Source: Benincasa hispida
Taxonomy: Eukaryota > Streptophyta > Magnoliopsida > Cucurbitales > Cucurbitaceae
Length of the DNA: 64,000 bases
Reading direction: 5' to 3'
Assembly (NCBI RefSeq): GCF_009727055.1
Contig: NC_052359.1
Location: 65,948,344-66,012,343 of the forward strand
Positions 44,023 through 54,640 of this stretch are shown piece after piece (position 1 is the first letter of the stretch; every line of letters starts with the position of its first letter). Under the pieces are notes generated by a model. That model worked only from the letters and a program-made list of their open reading frames with translations. It was not told the origin of the DNA and did not search any database. The translations under genes were made by a program, and so were the position numbers.

Positions 44023-46289
44023 TGTTGGGTTGTATGTCCTAAAACTCACAGTTTGTAAAGTTAAACATATTCTATTATCAATAAAGATGTTATTCAACAT
44101 TATTTCAATAAAGTTGTTATTGAATCTATAAATTGCACTTATCTTATAAAGTCTAAATAAAATAAACTAAGATCCATGGTTATTATATGAGTACTTGAAT
44201 TTTATGTGGAGACATAAAGTAGATCAGGTTCGAGTAAATAGCCAAAACGGTCAGTATATAAATAAGGTTGGGTGCCTTTGCGGCCCGCTTTTAGTTGTTA
44301 CAAGTTATTGTAAAGATGTTACAAACAAAGTGATCTTGATTCGTTCATGTATTGACATGAAGAATGGAGGCGTCCTATGCAACGATTTTGTGTAAGATCG
44401 GACCAATAAATAAGTCACTCTTACTTTATAACGCTGTTTACTGTTGAAGACTCACTATTTCGCTTAGATGACCTAGGTAACTCGATCTTTATCCTGAGCT
44501 AACTATGAATTCTAGTTTATTCGGGATTATTCTTAGATTTGCATAGGTGAGGGTTGGCTCAACAGCGCCAACTCAATAAGCCTCTCATTTAAGGGGTAAG
44601 ACCGGGTAGACTGATGAGACATAGGGTGCAAGAAGGAATTCATGCCTACCCAATTTAGGGATAGGAGAAAGGTTGTTTTCTTAAGTATTTAATCCAAGTC
44701 TTGAACAAGGGGTCTTATCCTCTCATTGGCCCGAGAGGGATCCGGTTTAGTGATTGGATCACAAACCAATTGTTCATTAGAGGATCAGTGGAACTTACGG
44801 AGCAAGATGTAATATCAGGGGTAAAACAACATATTGACCCAGTCGTTATTACAAACAGTCTATGAAGGGTTTACTTACTGATTATGGTTAAATCAAGTGG
44901 ACACAAATATATCTACAGTGAGGAGAGTGCAACTATCGAGTTATAGTGGTGTGACTTGATAGTTAACGAATATTGATTAATTTAGTCTAAAGTCTTTTAG
45001 CTAATTAATCTTAAATCGTTGGAGCTCATGATCTGTAGGTCCATAAGGTCTCTCTACTAGTTCATAAAATATGAACACCTTGAATTAATAAATTGAGTGA
45101 ATTTCGAATGATGTCAATTTGAAGTGTTCAAATTGAATTTCAAATTGAAATGTTCAAATTCAAATTAGGGTTTGAATTTGAATAAGTTCAAATTCAAATT
45201 AGGATTTGTACAATGATATTCGATAGAATTAATCAATGTTTAATTTATTGAAATTAAACGATGGAGAATTTATAATATTTAAATATTAATTTAAATATTA
45301 ATTACATGAATATGATTCATGCTTTAAATTAGGTGTGTGATTAATTTAATATTTGATATTAAATTATTATTTGATTAATTAAATATATTTAATTAATTAA
45401 AATTAAATTAATTTCTCACTTTATTTCAAATTTCAAAATATGAAATTTTGATTTTGATTTTAATTAATTTTGAATTAATTGAAATTAAAAAGAAATAAAA
45501 GGGAAAATGGTTTTTTTGAAAATAGAAAGAGGAAACACCCACTTTTGTGAAGTAGGAGGTGTTTCCTCTTCAATTACACACCTTGCCCACTGAATTTCAG
45601 GTGATTAAAGTGTCAATGTTGCTGAACTTCAGTGCTTGCATGTGAATTAAATATAAACCTCTTCAATTTGTAGATGTGATGAGAGTTTTTGCAGCTAGAA
45701 AAGTTCTTGTTGCAGTGTTATTCTTCTTAACAAAAACCCACTCTTTTCCCTTCATAAATTCACTCCAATTTGAAGTTCCACCACTCAAATTCAAGGCTAA
45801 GAATAGTAGAGAAGATCTCTTGGTGGTTCACTTTTAAATTGGAGATGGAATCACGTGAACAACAGCTTGGAATTTGGAGAATTCATCAAAGATATTTTGT
45901 TAAGAAACCTTTTTCTTAAATTTCTGTTTAAGCATGCTTTTAGAACTTAAATTAAATGTAATTAGAGTGCTTATTAATTCTGTTTGCTTCCATTGCATAC
46001 TAGTACATCCTAACACCTTGGTGGTGTCCATTCCTGTTCATTGAGTTCATGGATGCTGAGTCCGTTAGATTAGGAGAAGATGACTCGAATTGGTGAGGAA
46101 CGTGAAGAATTGGTCTTCAAAGGCAAGTGATGTCTTAATCCCTTCCTCTCTAATTTGCACTGTAGAAAGCATGCTTAGGTTTATGTTTTTCAATGGTTTC
46201 TGTCAATTTGAATCTCTTGCATTCTGTAAAACGAAATTTAGAGATTAATGCGTCTAATTGCTTATGCCTTGGAAAATTACAATCACTAC
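44023..46289 (+). mobile_element. Plus-strand copia LTR F (family 2) with a short downstream piece
   Basis: The LTR starts TGTTGGGTTGTATGTCC. It is the sense counterpart of the antisense LTR halves at 29702-30298 and 10197-11442, sharing 'ttgtgtaagatcggacc', 'atctacagtgaggagagtgcaact' and 'ccataaggtctctctac' landmarks. The exact LTR end is not clear; the family end would fall near 45980-46030. The remainder, to 46289, has no coding match. Plus-strand RNase H sequence then begins abruptly. Confidence 0.7.
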
Positions 46290-46602
46290 AAGAACATCCT
46301 CAAGTATCTTAGGAGAACGGGGAATTATAAGCTGATGTATGAAGCCAAGGATTTGATCCTTACAGGATATACCGACTCTAATTTCCAAACTAACAAGGAT
46401 TCTAGGAAATCTACATCAAGATCAGTATTTACCCTAAACGGGAGAGCTGTAGTGTGGTATAGCATCAAACAAGGATGTATTGCAGATTCCACTATGGAAG
46501 CTGAGTATGTAGCTGCCTGTGAACCAGCAAAGAAAGTAATTTGGCTTAGGAAGTTCCTAAGCGATTTGGAAGTAGTTCCAAATATGACTTGCCTGTCACC
46601 TT
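46290..46602 (+). pseudogene. Copia RNase H remnant (first part)
   Basis: The frame 46248-46688 contains 'KNILKYLRRTGNYKLMYEAKDLILTGYTDSNFQTNKDSRKSTSRSVFTLNGRAVVWYSIKQGCIADSTMEAEYVAACEPAKKVIWLRKFLSDLEVVPNM', with the RNase H Asp (GYTDS) and Glu (TMEAEY) intact. The first 14 residues come from LTR F and the last 30 from an inserted solo LTR. The gene is opened at 46602 (acctt) and continues at 47893. Confidence 0.87.
46598..46602. repeat. Target-site duplication acctt (left)
   Basis: acctt ends the first RNase H part and recurs at 47893-47897 before 'atactgtgacaactg' (the YCDN motif). Joining the halves restores the order '..NM.LPVTLYCDN'. Confidence 0.83.
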
Positions 46603-47892
46603 TGGTCGGCATCGAGTTTACTGTCGCCTGTAAACTCGCGCCTATGCAAATAATGTTTATAAATCACCAAATGAACTACTTATACTAACTGGTAGTATAA
46701 GTGGCAAGTCCGGGGTCGAACCTCAAAGAAGCGCGGAAGATTATTTCATCAAAGCTCGTTTTCGGTTAAAGAGATAAATTAGAGGGGGGGGAGTGGGAGA
46801 GGGGGATTCGTGTGGATTGATAATTGAAAGTGCATGAAAATAAAATGCGAGAAAAGAGAAGTGCAATTAATCGAGATATCTTATCTTAGAGGAATGGATT
46901 TACCTAATGTAATTTAGATCATCAACCTAATTTATGACTTAAACTTCTTGTTTATGCTTAGCCTAATTGATTTCAATCCCAACTAATGGTCTTAATTATC
47001 TAATTAATCAAAATACACAGAAAATAAATCTGCTCCATACAAATTAACGAATCACATTAAGTTCTAGGGATTACGTTAAGAGTGTTTAACTTCCAACATC
47101 TAATCAAACAATCAATATAGTTTTTCTCTATGTTGCTAGGTGCAGTCCTTTTTGCCTGACTAATCTATTGCTTCCAATGGGATTATCCTATCAATATGTT
47201 CAGATATTACAAGGTAATCACAAAGCGTAGAATTACACGACAAAATTATTGGGCATTAATCAACAATTAAAATCGTCCAATTCATAAATATAAATTTGGA
47301 TTAAAACCCATAAACAAGTTTGTATGCACCATTAAATTGAAATCTCACAAATTTACATCGAATTCCTCTGAATCCCTAAACTAAGGAACCAAAATCTTAC
47401 CTTCCCCTGAAGGGTGAGAAGTTACAATCCGACATCTACTCGATAAATTACTAAATAAATGCCCAAATAACAAGTGGAAGAAGGAAGAAAGGGTAAAAAT
47501 CGGCTGGAGGCCGATGGTGGGCAAATTTTTCTGACATAAAGGGAAAAACATATATATAGGGTTGGGTTGCAATGTTGCAACGCTGTCTACGTGCACGTCC
47601 ATCCTAATGTTTGCAGCATTGAATCGTTTCCATATTTTTTCCAATATAGGCAGCTACTGCCTTATAACGTTGCACAATGCTCTGTTTAGGGGTGTTTTCA
47701 TCCATTCACGTCCCTTTGAAGTCCAGTTGCTCAAATTAGCTCCTAATTGCTCCAAATTAACCCCAAATAGCTCGTAACGAGTAATTCTACATCCAAGATG
47801 CTCAATACCTACAAAATTATCAAATAAACACATTAGACATGGTAACGACCTAGAATTAAACAGAGGAAAATAGCACATTTTCAGTGCTATCA
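46603..47892 (-). mobile_element. Solo LTR, Athila/Tat-like, 1290 bp
   Basis: Ends are TGGTCGGC and GTGCTATCA with an exact 5-bp duplication. Read on the minus strand it opens TGATAGCACTGAAAATGTGCTATT. That is a start palindrome of the same design as the TGATAAC LTRs, and it later contains 'ggttcgaccccggacttgcc', parallel to 'gggttcgaccctgaacttac' at 8281. It is clearly a different subfamily. A TATA-like 'tatatata' lies near 47552. No internal coding sequence is present. Confidence 0.82.
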
Positions 47893-48151
47893 ACCTTATA
47901 CTGTGACAACTGTGGGACAGTAGTCATTGCTGATCTATTTACGAAGGCTCTCTTTCAGCTAAAGTGTTTGAGGGTCTAGATAGTCTAGGTTTACGAGACA
48001 TGTACATCGTATATCTAGGTAAAGTGGGACACGTGTAATGGGTATTTGGATGCCATAGTTTATTGTATTTATTTACAATAATCCCGTTCTTTTTTTATTA
48101 TTATGATATTGTGTACAACCATTGACTAGTGTTTTAATTCAGGTGGGAGTT
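47893..48151 (+). pseudogene. Copia RNase H C-terminus, noncoding tail and polypurine tract
   Basis: 'TLYCDNCGTVVIADLFTKAL' can be read with one internal deletion (about 25 residues between the CDN motif and FTKAL are missing, the same loss as in remnant A at 9330-9350). The tail 'ggtaaagtgggacacgtg' and the tract 'caggtgggagtt' lead directly into the LTR start at 48152. Confidence 0.83.
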
Positions 48152-48747
48152 TGTTGGGTTTTATTCCTTGAAACTCATAGATAGTAAATGTTATTAATTA
48201 ACTGTCATTAATAAAAAATCATAGATGTGAATTCAATAAATGTTATTGTTTGTGTTGTTTGTCTATTTTTGTCTGAATAACTCTAAATCTAATAAACTAA
48301 CATCCAAGGTTGCCTTACGATTCTTGAATTGTATGTGGAGACATACAGGGATCAATGTTCAGGATATAGCCTGAAGTGTTTATAGTATAGAGATAAGGCT
48401 GGGTACCTTATCATCCTGGTAATACTATGGATACGACCCACTTTGTATTTGATAAAAACGCAATGATCCAATGCGTTCATGTAGTTAATATGTGAGTGGA
48501 GATATCTTATGCAATGAGTTTGCATAAGACTGGACCACGAAATAGTAACCACTAGATGTAACACCGTTAACTAGTTAGGTTCCTATTTCGATAGAATGAC
48601 CTAAGAACTTAGTCTTAATCTTGAGTATATTATGAACTCCTATTTACGAGAAATTTTCTTTTGATTTGTATGGGTGAGGATGGTTCACTGGCCCAATATG
48701 CCTACCATTTTGGGGACAAGACCGAGTGAGGGCTGGAAACATATAGG
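48152..48747 (+). mobile_element. Truncated 3' copia LTR
   Basis: The LTR begins TGTTGGGTTTTATTCC and aligns with 9559-9938 and beyond, through 'gtttgcataagactggaccacgaaatagtaacc' and 'tatgggtgaggatggttc'. It ends near 48747, where unrelated AT-rich DNA starts, so most of the LTR is missing. Confidence 0.82.
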
Positions 48748-49900
48748 CTTAATTTTCAAAAACAAAAAAACAAAATGGTTACCTGGGACCTAAATTATTA
48801 CCTAAATTCAAAAGTAAAAACAAAATTTTGAAAACTATCATTTTAGTTCCTAAAACTTACATTGGTTTTAGAAACATGGGTAAAAAAATCAATAACAAAA
48901 TAATAAGCGTCGTTTTTTAAAACTGAAAAAAAAAATCAATCTCTCATCTCATTTGAAAAATAGCAACGATGTTCGTATTTTTGTACCATCTTTTTAAATA
49001 CATCGTATGTGGATAGAGATTTGAACTTCTAACATCATGAAAATTAGTAAATTAATCATATAACTAAACTTATGGTAACAAAAAAGACTCAAAACTTTAG
49101 TAAATTACTAATGCTCTAGTATATTAATGCGACAATACAAAATATATAAAAACTGTATTTTTCTTTTACTTTTTTAAATTTAAAAAATATGTTTTTTTTT
49201 AATAGTATATGGGTCAGGAGAATCGAACTCCTAACCTCGAAATTGATAATATAAACTTTTATACTAGTTTAACTATTAAAAAAAATACGCACGAATAATG
49301 GATTTGCCTTCGAGATATTAGAAAATGATAGATATTAAATGAAAAAAATACAAAGTGTGTATATATACACATACCCCCTTATGTATGATCGATAGGAAAA
49401 AAAATTTATTTGAAAGTAATAATAGTAATAAAATAAGACCACACAATTGTTTGAAAATTTTCACAAAATGATCCAAAAACCAAAAACTTTCCCATTACTA
49501 ACCACTTTCCAAAAATTTGTCTATGTCTAACATTTTTGGTATGTGAAATACCAGATTTACTCTCAAGTTTTAAAACATCTCAAGCAGCCTACTTCTCTTA
49601 CTCCTTCAATGATTCATTCAGGGATTCCACTAAAAGATATATTCAATGCAACACCAACATTCTACCAAAACATTTATTCTCAACTAATATTCTACCAACA
49701 ACATTAGATGTTATTGATATTAAGAATGGGGCAAGTAATGGAAGGTTACTCTCGATTATTCATTTTCAGTTGCACTCTCCAACTTCCTCTCCCATTGTTC
49801 TCTCAGAGTTTTAGGCCAACATTCTCATTGTCGATCATTTTTATCTTCATTTAGTTTATATCTTCGAGTATAGAGCAAGATCATTCATCAGAACCAGAAA
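48748..49900. other. AT-rich DNA with two tRNA-like relics, no gene
   Basis: This is probably older substrate into which the retroelements inserted. At about 49012-49080 and 49205-49275 there are phrases like 'gaatcgaactcctaacctcg..actagtttaactatt'. They have the B-box and D-arm layout of degenerate tRNA-derived repeats on the minus strand. The open frame 49536-49814 has no motif and low complexity, though it lies upstream of the mudrA-like region. Confidence 0.45.
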
Positions 49901-49974
49901 CAGAGAGAAAGTAAGTGTTTACAAATTATTTTTCTTCCAAGATTGCTTTCATAAAGATAGGAGATCGCTCAACA

Positions 49975-50095
49975 TAATTAATGACCGTTTAGTATTATAC
50001 ATGATCGTTTATAGTCATGTAAACGATTGCTTATATACAACTAAACGATCATTTACATTCAATTGGGCGATCGCTTATTTGTTGCTGGCCAATCA
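49975..50095. repeat. CGATCG-type motif cluster outside a copia LTR
   Basis: Five variants ('gaccgtttag', 'atgatcgttta', 'taaacgattgcttat', 'taaacgatcattta', 'gggcgatcgcttattt') lie within 120 bases. They are like those in copia LTRs, but neighbouring LTR blocks are not recognisable here. Confidence 0.6.
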
Positions 50096-50149
50096 CTTAC
50101 TTTAATAAGGCATCTGGTTACCTTTTTGCTGACTCCCTCTCAGCACTAT

Positions 50150-50443
50150 TTCACTTATTCCATTTTTGTACGCTTTGGTTGGGAATGAGACCAGTTCGGA
50201 AGCAATTATGTTGGAGGTCATATGAAAGGTTTGATGGTCAGAAATGATATAACGTGTAGTGAATTAGTCAATATTCCACACCAACAACGGAATATCGATC
50301 CAGATATATTTTATATACACATAAAATGTTGTTATGATATATTGGTCCCAGCTCCCCCAATTGACATAGTCGACGATGAAGACCTTAGATCTTTCTTAGA
50401 AGACAGTGATGCATCCCAATGTCGTTGTTCGTATTGATGACAT
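50150..50443 (+). pseudogene. MULE (mudrA-like) N-terminal fragment
   Basis: The frame reads 'NYVGGHMKGLMVRNDITCSELVNI', then 'NIDPDIFYIHIKCCYDILVPAPPIDIVDDEDLRSFLEDSD' (open frame 50222-50437). This resembles the small N-terminal domain of plant Mutator-like transposases: a 'YVGG..' start, '+DI.Y.ELV', 'I....YDI.IKC' and a 'DDEDV..FL' end. A frame break follows 'DSDASQ', and in the next frame 'VVVRIDDI' runs up to the inserted LTR. The zinc-binding and DDE catalytic domains are not found downstream, so this is a 5' relic. The assignment rests on pattern recognition and is moderately sure. Confidence 0.55.
50439..50443. repeat. Target-site duplication gacat (left)
   Basis: gacat precedes the LTR at 50444 and recurs exactly at 51580-51584. 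Confidence 0.83.
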
Positions 50444-51579
50444 TGATGCGTTATTTTATTCGGTGAAATAATGGTAAGGGTTGTGTTGATGGAAAATGCA
50501 TTGTGCAAACAAGTTTTCTCAGCAGAACCCAAGTATAAATCCTACTGAGTTTCCTGGTAAGCCCAGGGTCGAACTTAGGGATTAAGGAAAATAATATGCG
50601 GTGATAATTTCGAGATTACTTTGCGGTAACAAATAAATTAATGGCTTGATTGGTTTGTTGTTTGAAGTATAAACAGTATACGAGGATTTGAGATAAAAGT
50701 AATTATGCGGCAGATACACTGAGTATGTGGCGGAATGGGTTGAGAAGATCTTTAGCTGACGTTTTCCGAGAATGCGTCAAACTATGCGATCATGCTACAC
50801 TCATGCGACAGCAAATCATTTTCTAAAGCAAATGCCATAGCTCCTAATTTTAGGACGCATGCGATGAAGGCAATAGTGTCTATAGAGCTTATTCCTAAGT
50901 TTCTACATTTTACCTATGCAATAATGCAAGGTGCACACAAGGACAAGGTGACCGCATACAATCATAACCTATCTCTAGAATGCATGCGATGTGTTAATAG
51001 CAAACAACGCTTATTCCTAAGCTTTTATCTCTTGATTATACGTTTCTAATCTGACTCTCCCGAGCCTAGATTCTAACCTGATTCTTCCAAGCCTAGATTC
51101 TATCCTTATACTACCCTCCCGAGTATCTCCAATGGATGAATGATGCATACATAATATAAGATAATCACATAGAATGAAGAGTTGAGTGTAAATGCTACAG
51201 TAGTTCGTTAACGGCTTGTCAACTTAATTTGGAATCGGCCGTCATCAGTTTTCTGTCCCATCGTGATTTATTATGTTGGATGCACCGGCTCTATGCGGCA
51301 ACCTTCTTGAGTAGATATTTGGGAGTGGAAATGATCGCATAGCCTAACGCAATCTCTTGATGCACTCGGCCGTTGATATCTTTGGATCGCATTTTCTGCC
51401 TTGCGTCAACGTATTTTCTACACAAAAATACATAAGTTAACTGTTTTCATGCGATGGATGCATGCAATCTTAATGTTGTGAACTTACTTTTGGACACAAT
51501 ATTGTATATTTTTATCATCGCAACCTTGCATTGTTTTATAACTTAGCATTGTAATAACGTGCATTTCTGTCCGTTATCA
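50444..51579 (-). mobile_element. Solo LTR, Athila/Tat-like, 1136 bp
   Basis: On the minus strand it starts TGATAACGGACAGAAATGCACG and ends AATAACGCATCA, with exact 5-bp duplications. It is the same family as 6746-8410. Both have 'gacgcaaggc', 'gttgccgcatagagccgg', 'cacgatggga' and 'aattaagttgacaagccg' in that order. It is about 530 bp shorter, mainly lacking the section between about 7150 and 7700 of the other copy (TATA and R region). Orientation is opposite to the 6746 copy. Confidence 0.88.
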
Positions 51580-51584
51580 GACAT

Positions 51585-51787
51585 CTAAAGAAAAATCATG
51601 GAATAGACACAGAGAACATGTACCAGCAGTTCAATCTGACAATTCCAACCATACTAACCATCCCCATTATGTATTGAGTGCAATTGTACTTATTGTTACA
51701 CATTTAATTTACTATAAACAGTCGATGTGAACAAATAGATTCAATAAATGTCTTAGTTATAATAAAGAAATTTGGTTAATCTAATAA
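51585..51787 (+). other. Possible continuation of the MULE remnant
   Basis: After the duplication the plus strand has a short open stretch ('NRHREHVPAVQSDNSNHTNHPHYV') that could be the acidic spacer behind the mudrA N-terminus. It is not in frame with the upstream part and shows no named motif. Confidence 0.3.
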
Positions 51788-52069
51788 TTACCATAAATAT
51801 TGATTTGTCCAAAACTCGATAACATACTGTTTTCTAAACATTTTCATGTTATCCTGTTTAGGACTAGTACTATCTTTTTTTGTTACAGGATATTCAACAA
51901 ACTTTACACAAAAGATCCCACAATCAAGAGATTTGCTGATTTGTAGGGCGATAGTGAAGGAACTCTTAACGAACAGCATCCATGAGCGCGTTTGGATCTT
52001 TTTGATTTCATTGTGACCGAAATACAAATTAACACTAATTAACGGCATGCTTTGGTAAATAAAATACAA
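51788..52069 (-). pseudogene. ULP1-like cysteine protease, C-terminal part
   Basis: The 93-residue minus-strand frame carries 'SLDCGIFCVKFVEYPV', the catalytic-Cys motif of the C48 (ULP1/SENP) family (D-C-G-x-F). It then has 'QDNMKMFRKQYVIEFW', the usual C-terminal helix. ULP1 enzymes process or remove SUMO-like modifiers. Here the gene piece lies tail to tail with the mudrA-like fragment, the arrangement expected if both belong to one ULP1-carrying MULE. It is separated from its catalytic His region (54336-54640) by an antisense copia LTR and carries no start of its own. Confidence 0.72.
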
Positions 52070-52084
52070 AGGAATGAGTTCTCA

Positions 52085-54192
52085 TACCACTAGAAGACTC
52101 TCTTAAAAAACGAACTCAATGCAGCAGAAGAACCTCTACATGAACTCTATCGTTCAGCAAATCAGTTGACTGCAGTAGCACGATCGTCTACACGAACGAC
52201 AGCAACACGAACAAGCACGAACAAGTGAGAAGTGAGGACAATACCACTAGTTGGAGCCCTTGGTATTCTCGGAGAGACAAAGACAACTATCGTATAGACG
52301 ATAAGCAAGTGGGAGAGACAAAGACAACTATCGTATGGCAGGGATACTTATCGTTTAGAAAAAGCTACACGATCGTGTAGGTTTTACTAAGTGATCGTCT
52401 AGTAAAATGTATACGCTCGTTTAGAAAATGCGGCATGTTAGGCGATCGTTTAGGGAAAGGTGTGTGAACGTTTAGACACTGGTGTGCGATGGTTTAGACG
52501 ACGAGACTCTATCGTATAGGCTCTCAAGCTAGGCGATCGTTTACGTTTCCACACCGATTGTGAATTTTCGAACTTTTTGCCAAATGAAACAAATTTTCAT
52601 TTTATTCATCGGTTACCATAACCGAATGTGGCTGCTCCCACTAACGCACGATTGAAGAGAATAATTCGGTCAATTATCTCATAATTAACCAGTTTAATAA
52701 TAAATGAATATAATCATATTATATTCCTACCCTATAGTTTGATATCACATATCTACTATAGTAATTTCTCACTTGATATAAACGATTTTCATTGTTTTAA
52801 TCCGCCGGTTACCATAACCTTCGCAGCCTCACTTCCCATGTCTGAACATGGATATATCGGTTAATTATCAAATAATTAATCAATAAATATAATCACATTA
52901 TATTTATATCCTATAGTTTGATATCATATATCTACTATAATATTTTCTCCTCTACTTGATATAAATCTTATTTATATCTAATTTCCTCCAAAATAATGTA
53001 TCTCATACATTTAGCCAATTATATCATATATAATTAACCAGTTCAATTATATCATATATAATCGAACTCCTTCTTGTCAATTTGAACATTTCAAACTGAT
53101 CCAAACACTGATTCTCGACTTTATCCAAGCTATCTAGGGGACCTAATAAACCCATGGCTCAAAGCTCCAATGGTACATGAATAGCTGACTAAACTCTGTA
53201 GCCACGAGAACCACCATCCGTTAACTGCTAGACATTCCACTAAAGACCAACAGTTGAACTCTTCTTACCATAAATATATTTTTGTGTCCATCGGATATAA
53301 CCAATCATGAGTACGATGACCTTTCACAGATGCTCATAAGTACAGCTGAGCCAATTTATCATTTTGCCCCTGTAGTAACATCTCACTCCTTAAGTACCAC
53401 TAACTCCTTTAGTGAACAATACAACATAGTCCAACTATGTGTGAACACCTCTCGGGCTAAGAGAAGGTTTGTGGCACCACATCGTTCAACCCCTAGAATT
53501 AGCCCTTAAGGGAGCTATCTATCTACTTACCCTTGTCTCGGGGAAGAAGTGAATTCCATCTTGTATAGCTGAGTTCTCAGCTTCCAAATCAGACGAATCT
53601 CCAAAATGGTGGGTTTGAATAAGCGATCAGGCCACTCACACCCATACAAATCAAAGAACCACCCTCAATGTCAGAAGTTCCCAACTCACTCAGGATTAAG
53701 GTCATGTTACCTACGGTCATCCTAGTGAAGTGAAGCCTCTGTCATGAACGGTGTTATATAACGAGACATTGACACTTTGTGGTTAGGTCTTATACAAACT
53801 CTTTGTATAGGATGCCTCCGCTCGCGTGTCCTTTACACGAATGATTGGGATGAGACCATCTGTGATAAGTCACAACACTTGTGACCATTCCACAAAGCGG
53901 GCCACATCCGTAGCGTTATCAAGATAAGATTTCCCTCCTATATCCATATACTACAGACCATTTTGGTTATCACTCAAGACATGATCTACTTGTATGTCAC
54001 CACATGCATGCTTAAGTTACATATAGATAACCAGGTGTTTTATGTTTATTGGTTTGTGGTGAAGCAAATAAAACATACAACTGAGCAAAAAATAAGATGT
54101 GAAGTAAAATATCATATATTATACAACACAAGCGTTCGTACAAACTGTTTACAAACTATAGGACACGAGACTTTAGGGCATCAACCCCAAAA
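52085..54192 (-). mobile_element. Antisense copia LTR inserted in the ULP1 pseudogene
   Basis: It has all the copia LTR blocks in reverse: 'tggtattctcggagag' near 52260, the CGATCG cluster at 52300-52550 and the 'accaatcatgagtacgatgacc' block near 53300. The sense start side lies at 54185-54192 (ccccaaaa for ccccaaca). The plus-strand left end has no clean TGAAGG terminus, so its limit near 52085 is approximate. Inside, 52590-52800 contains a partial repeat of 'ggttaccataacc.. cctatagtttgatatcac', which recurs at 52806-52925, an internal duplication. Confidence 0.78.
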
Positions 54193-54335
54193 ATCTCCCA
54201 CTTGTCCTTAAGTAAAGTGGGGTGTACATAAAACTAGTAAGAAATAATAGACTGGGGCATAAAAGCCCAATACAAGAAAATCTCCCACTTGCCCTAGTCT
54301 AGTCACAGGCGATCCTGTAGACCCATGCTCTGAAG
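54193..54335 (-). pseudogene. Copia 3' noncoding tail and last bases of RNase H, antisense
   Basis: Adjacent to the LTR start is the polypurine tract in reverse ('atctcccacttgtcc'). The noncoding tail ('caataaactagggc'-like sequence) follows, and about 20 bases are left of the RNase H end ('gatcctgtagacccatgctct'). The element breaks off at 54335 into ULP1 sequence, so it is 5' truncated. Confidence 0.7.
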
Positions 54336-54640
54336 TTTGGCATGGAGTTGAATATGAGTATCTTGCATTCTTTTATATCAATTGCAGCCATGAGCTAATG
54401 TTGCTTGATATTAATGGCCCAAAGATGTATTACACTTCCATCCATGCAGGTTTGTACTCCTCATGTTGGCCAAGCACATAGTCGAGAAAATATTTATTAT
54501 TCGCCCACAACATCATATGTGCTCTTTGGTTACTCTGAATGGCCAAATTGTTGTTTGCCATAACTAAACTTTTTGGCTTTTCTCTATTTCATTAACATTT
54601 CACTTTCACCATGGCATCCTATAAATGGAAATCGATTGCA
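54336..54640 (-). pseudogene. ULP1-like cysteine protease, catalytic His region
   Basis: On the minus strand the readable part is 'INIKQH' followed by a stop, then 'LMAAIDIKECKILIFNSMPN'. This corresponds to the family motif '..NxxxxHW.L..ID.....I..YDS', with the catalytic His followed by Trp and later the Asp strand. The stop is a TAG where TGG (Trp) is expected. The part fits between the 56640-57032 and 51788-52069 pieces in domain order. Confidence 0.6.

Noticed and set aside
46248..46688. 146-residue frame as an intact RNase H gene
   Set aside because: Only the middle is RNase H. Its first residues come from an LTR and its last 30 from an inserted solo LTR.
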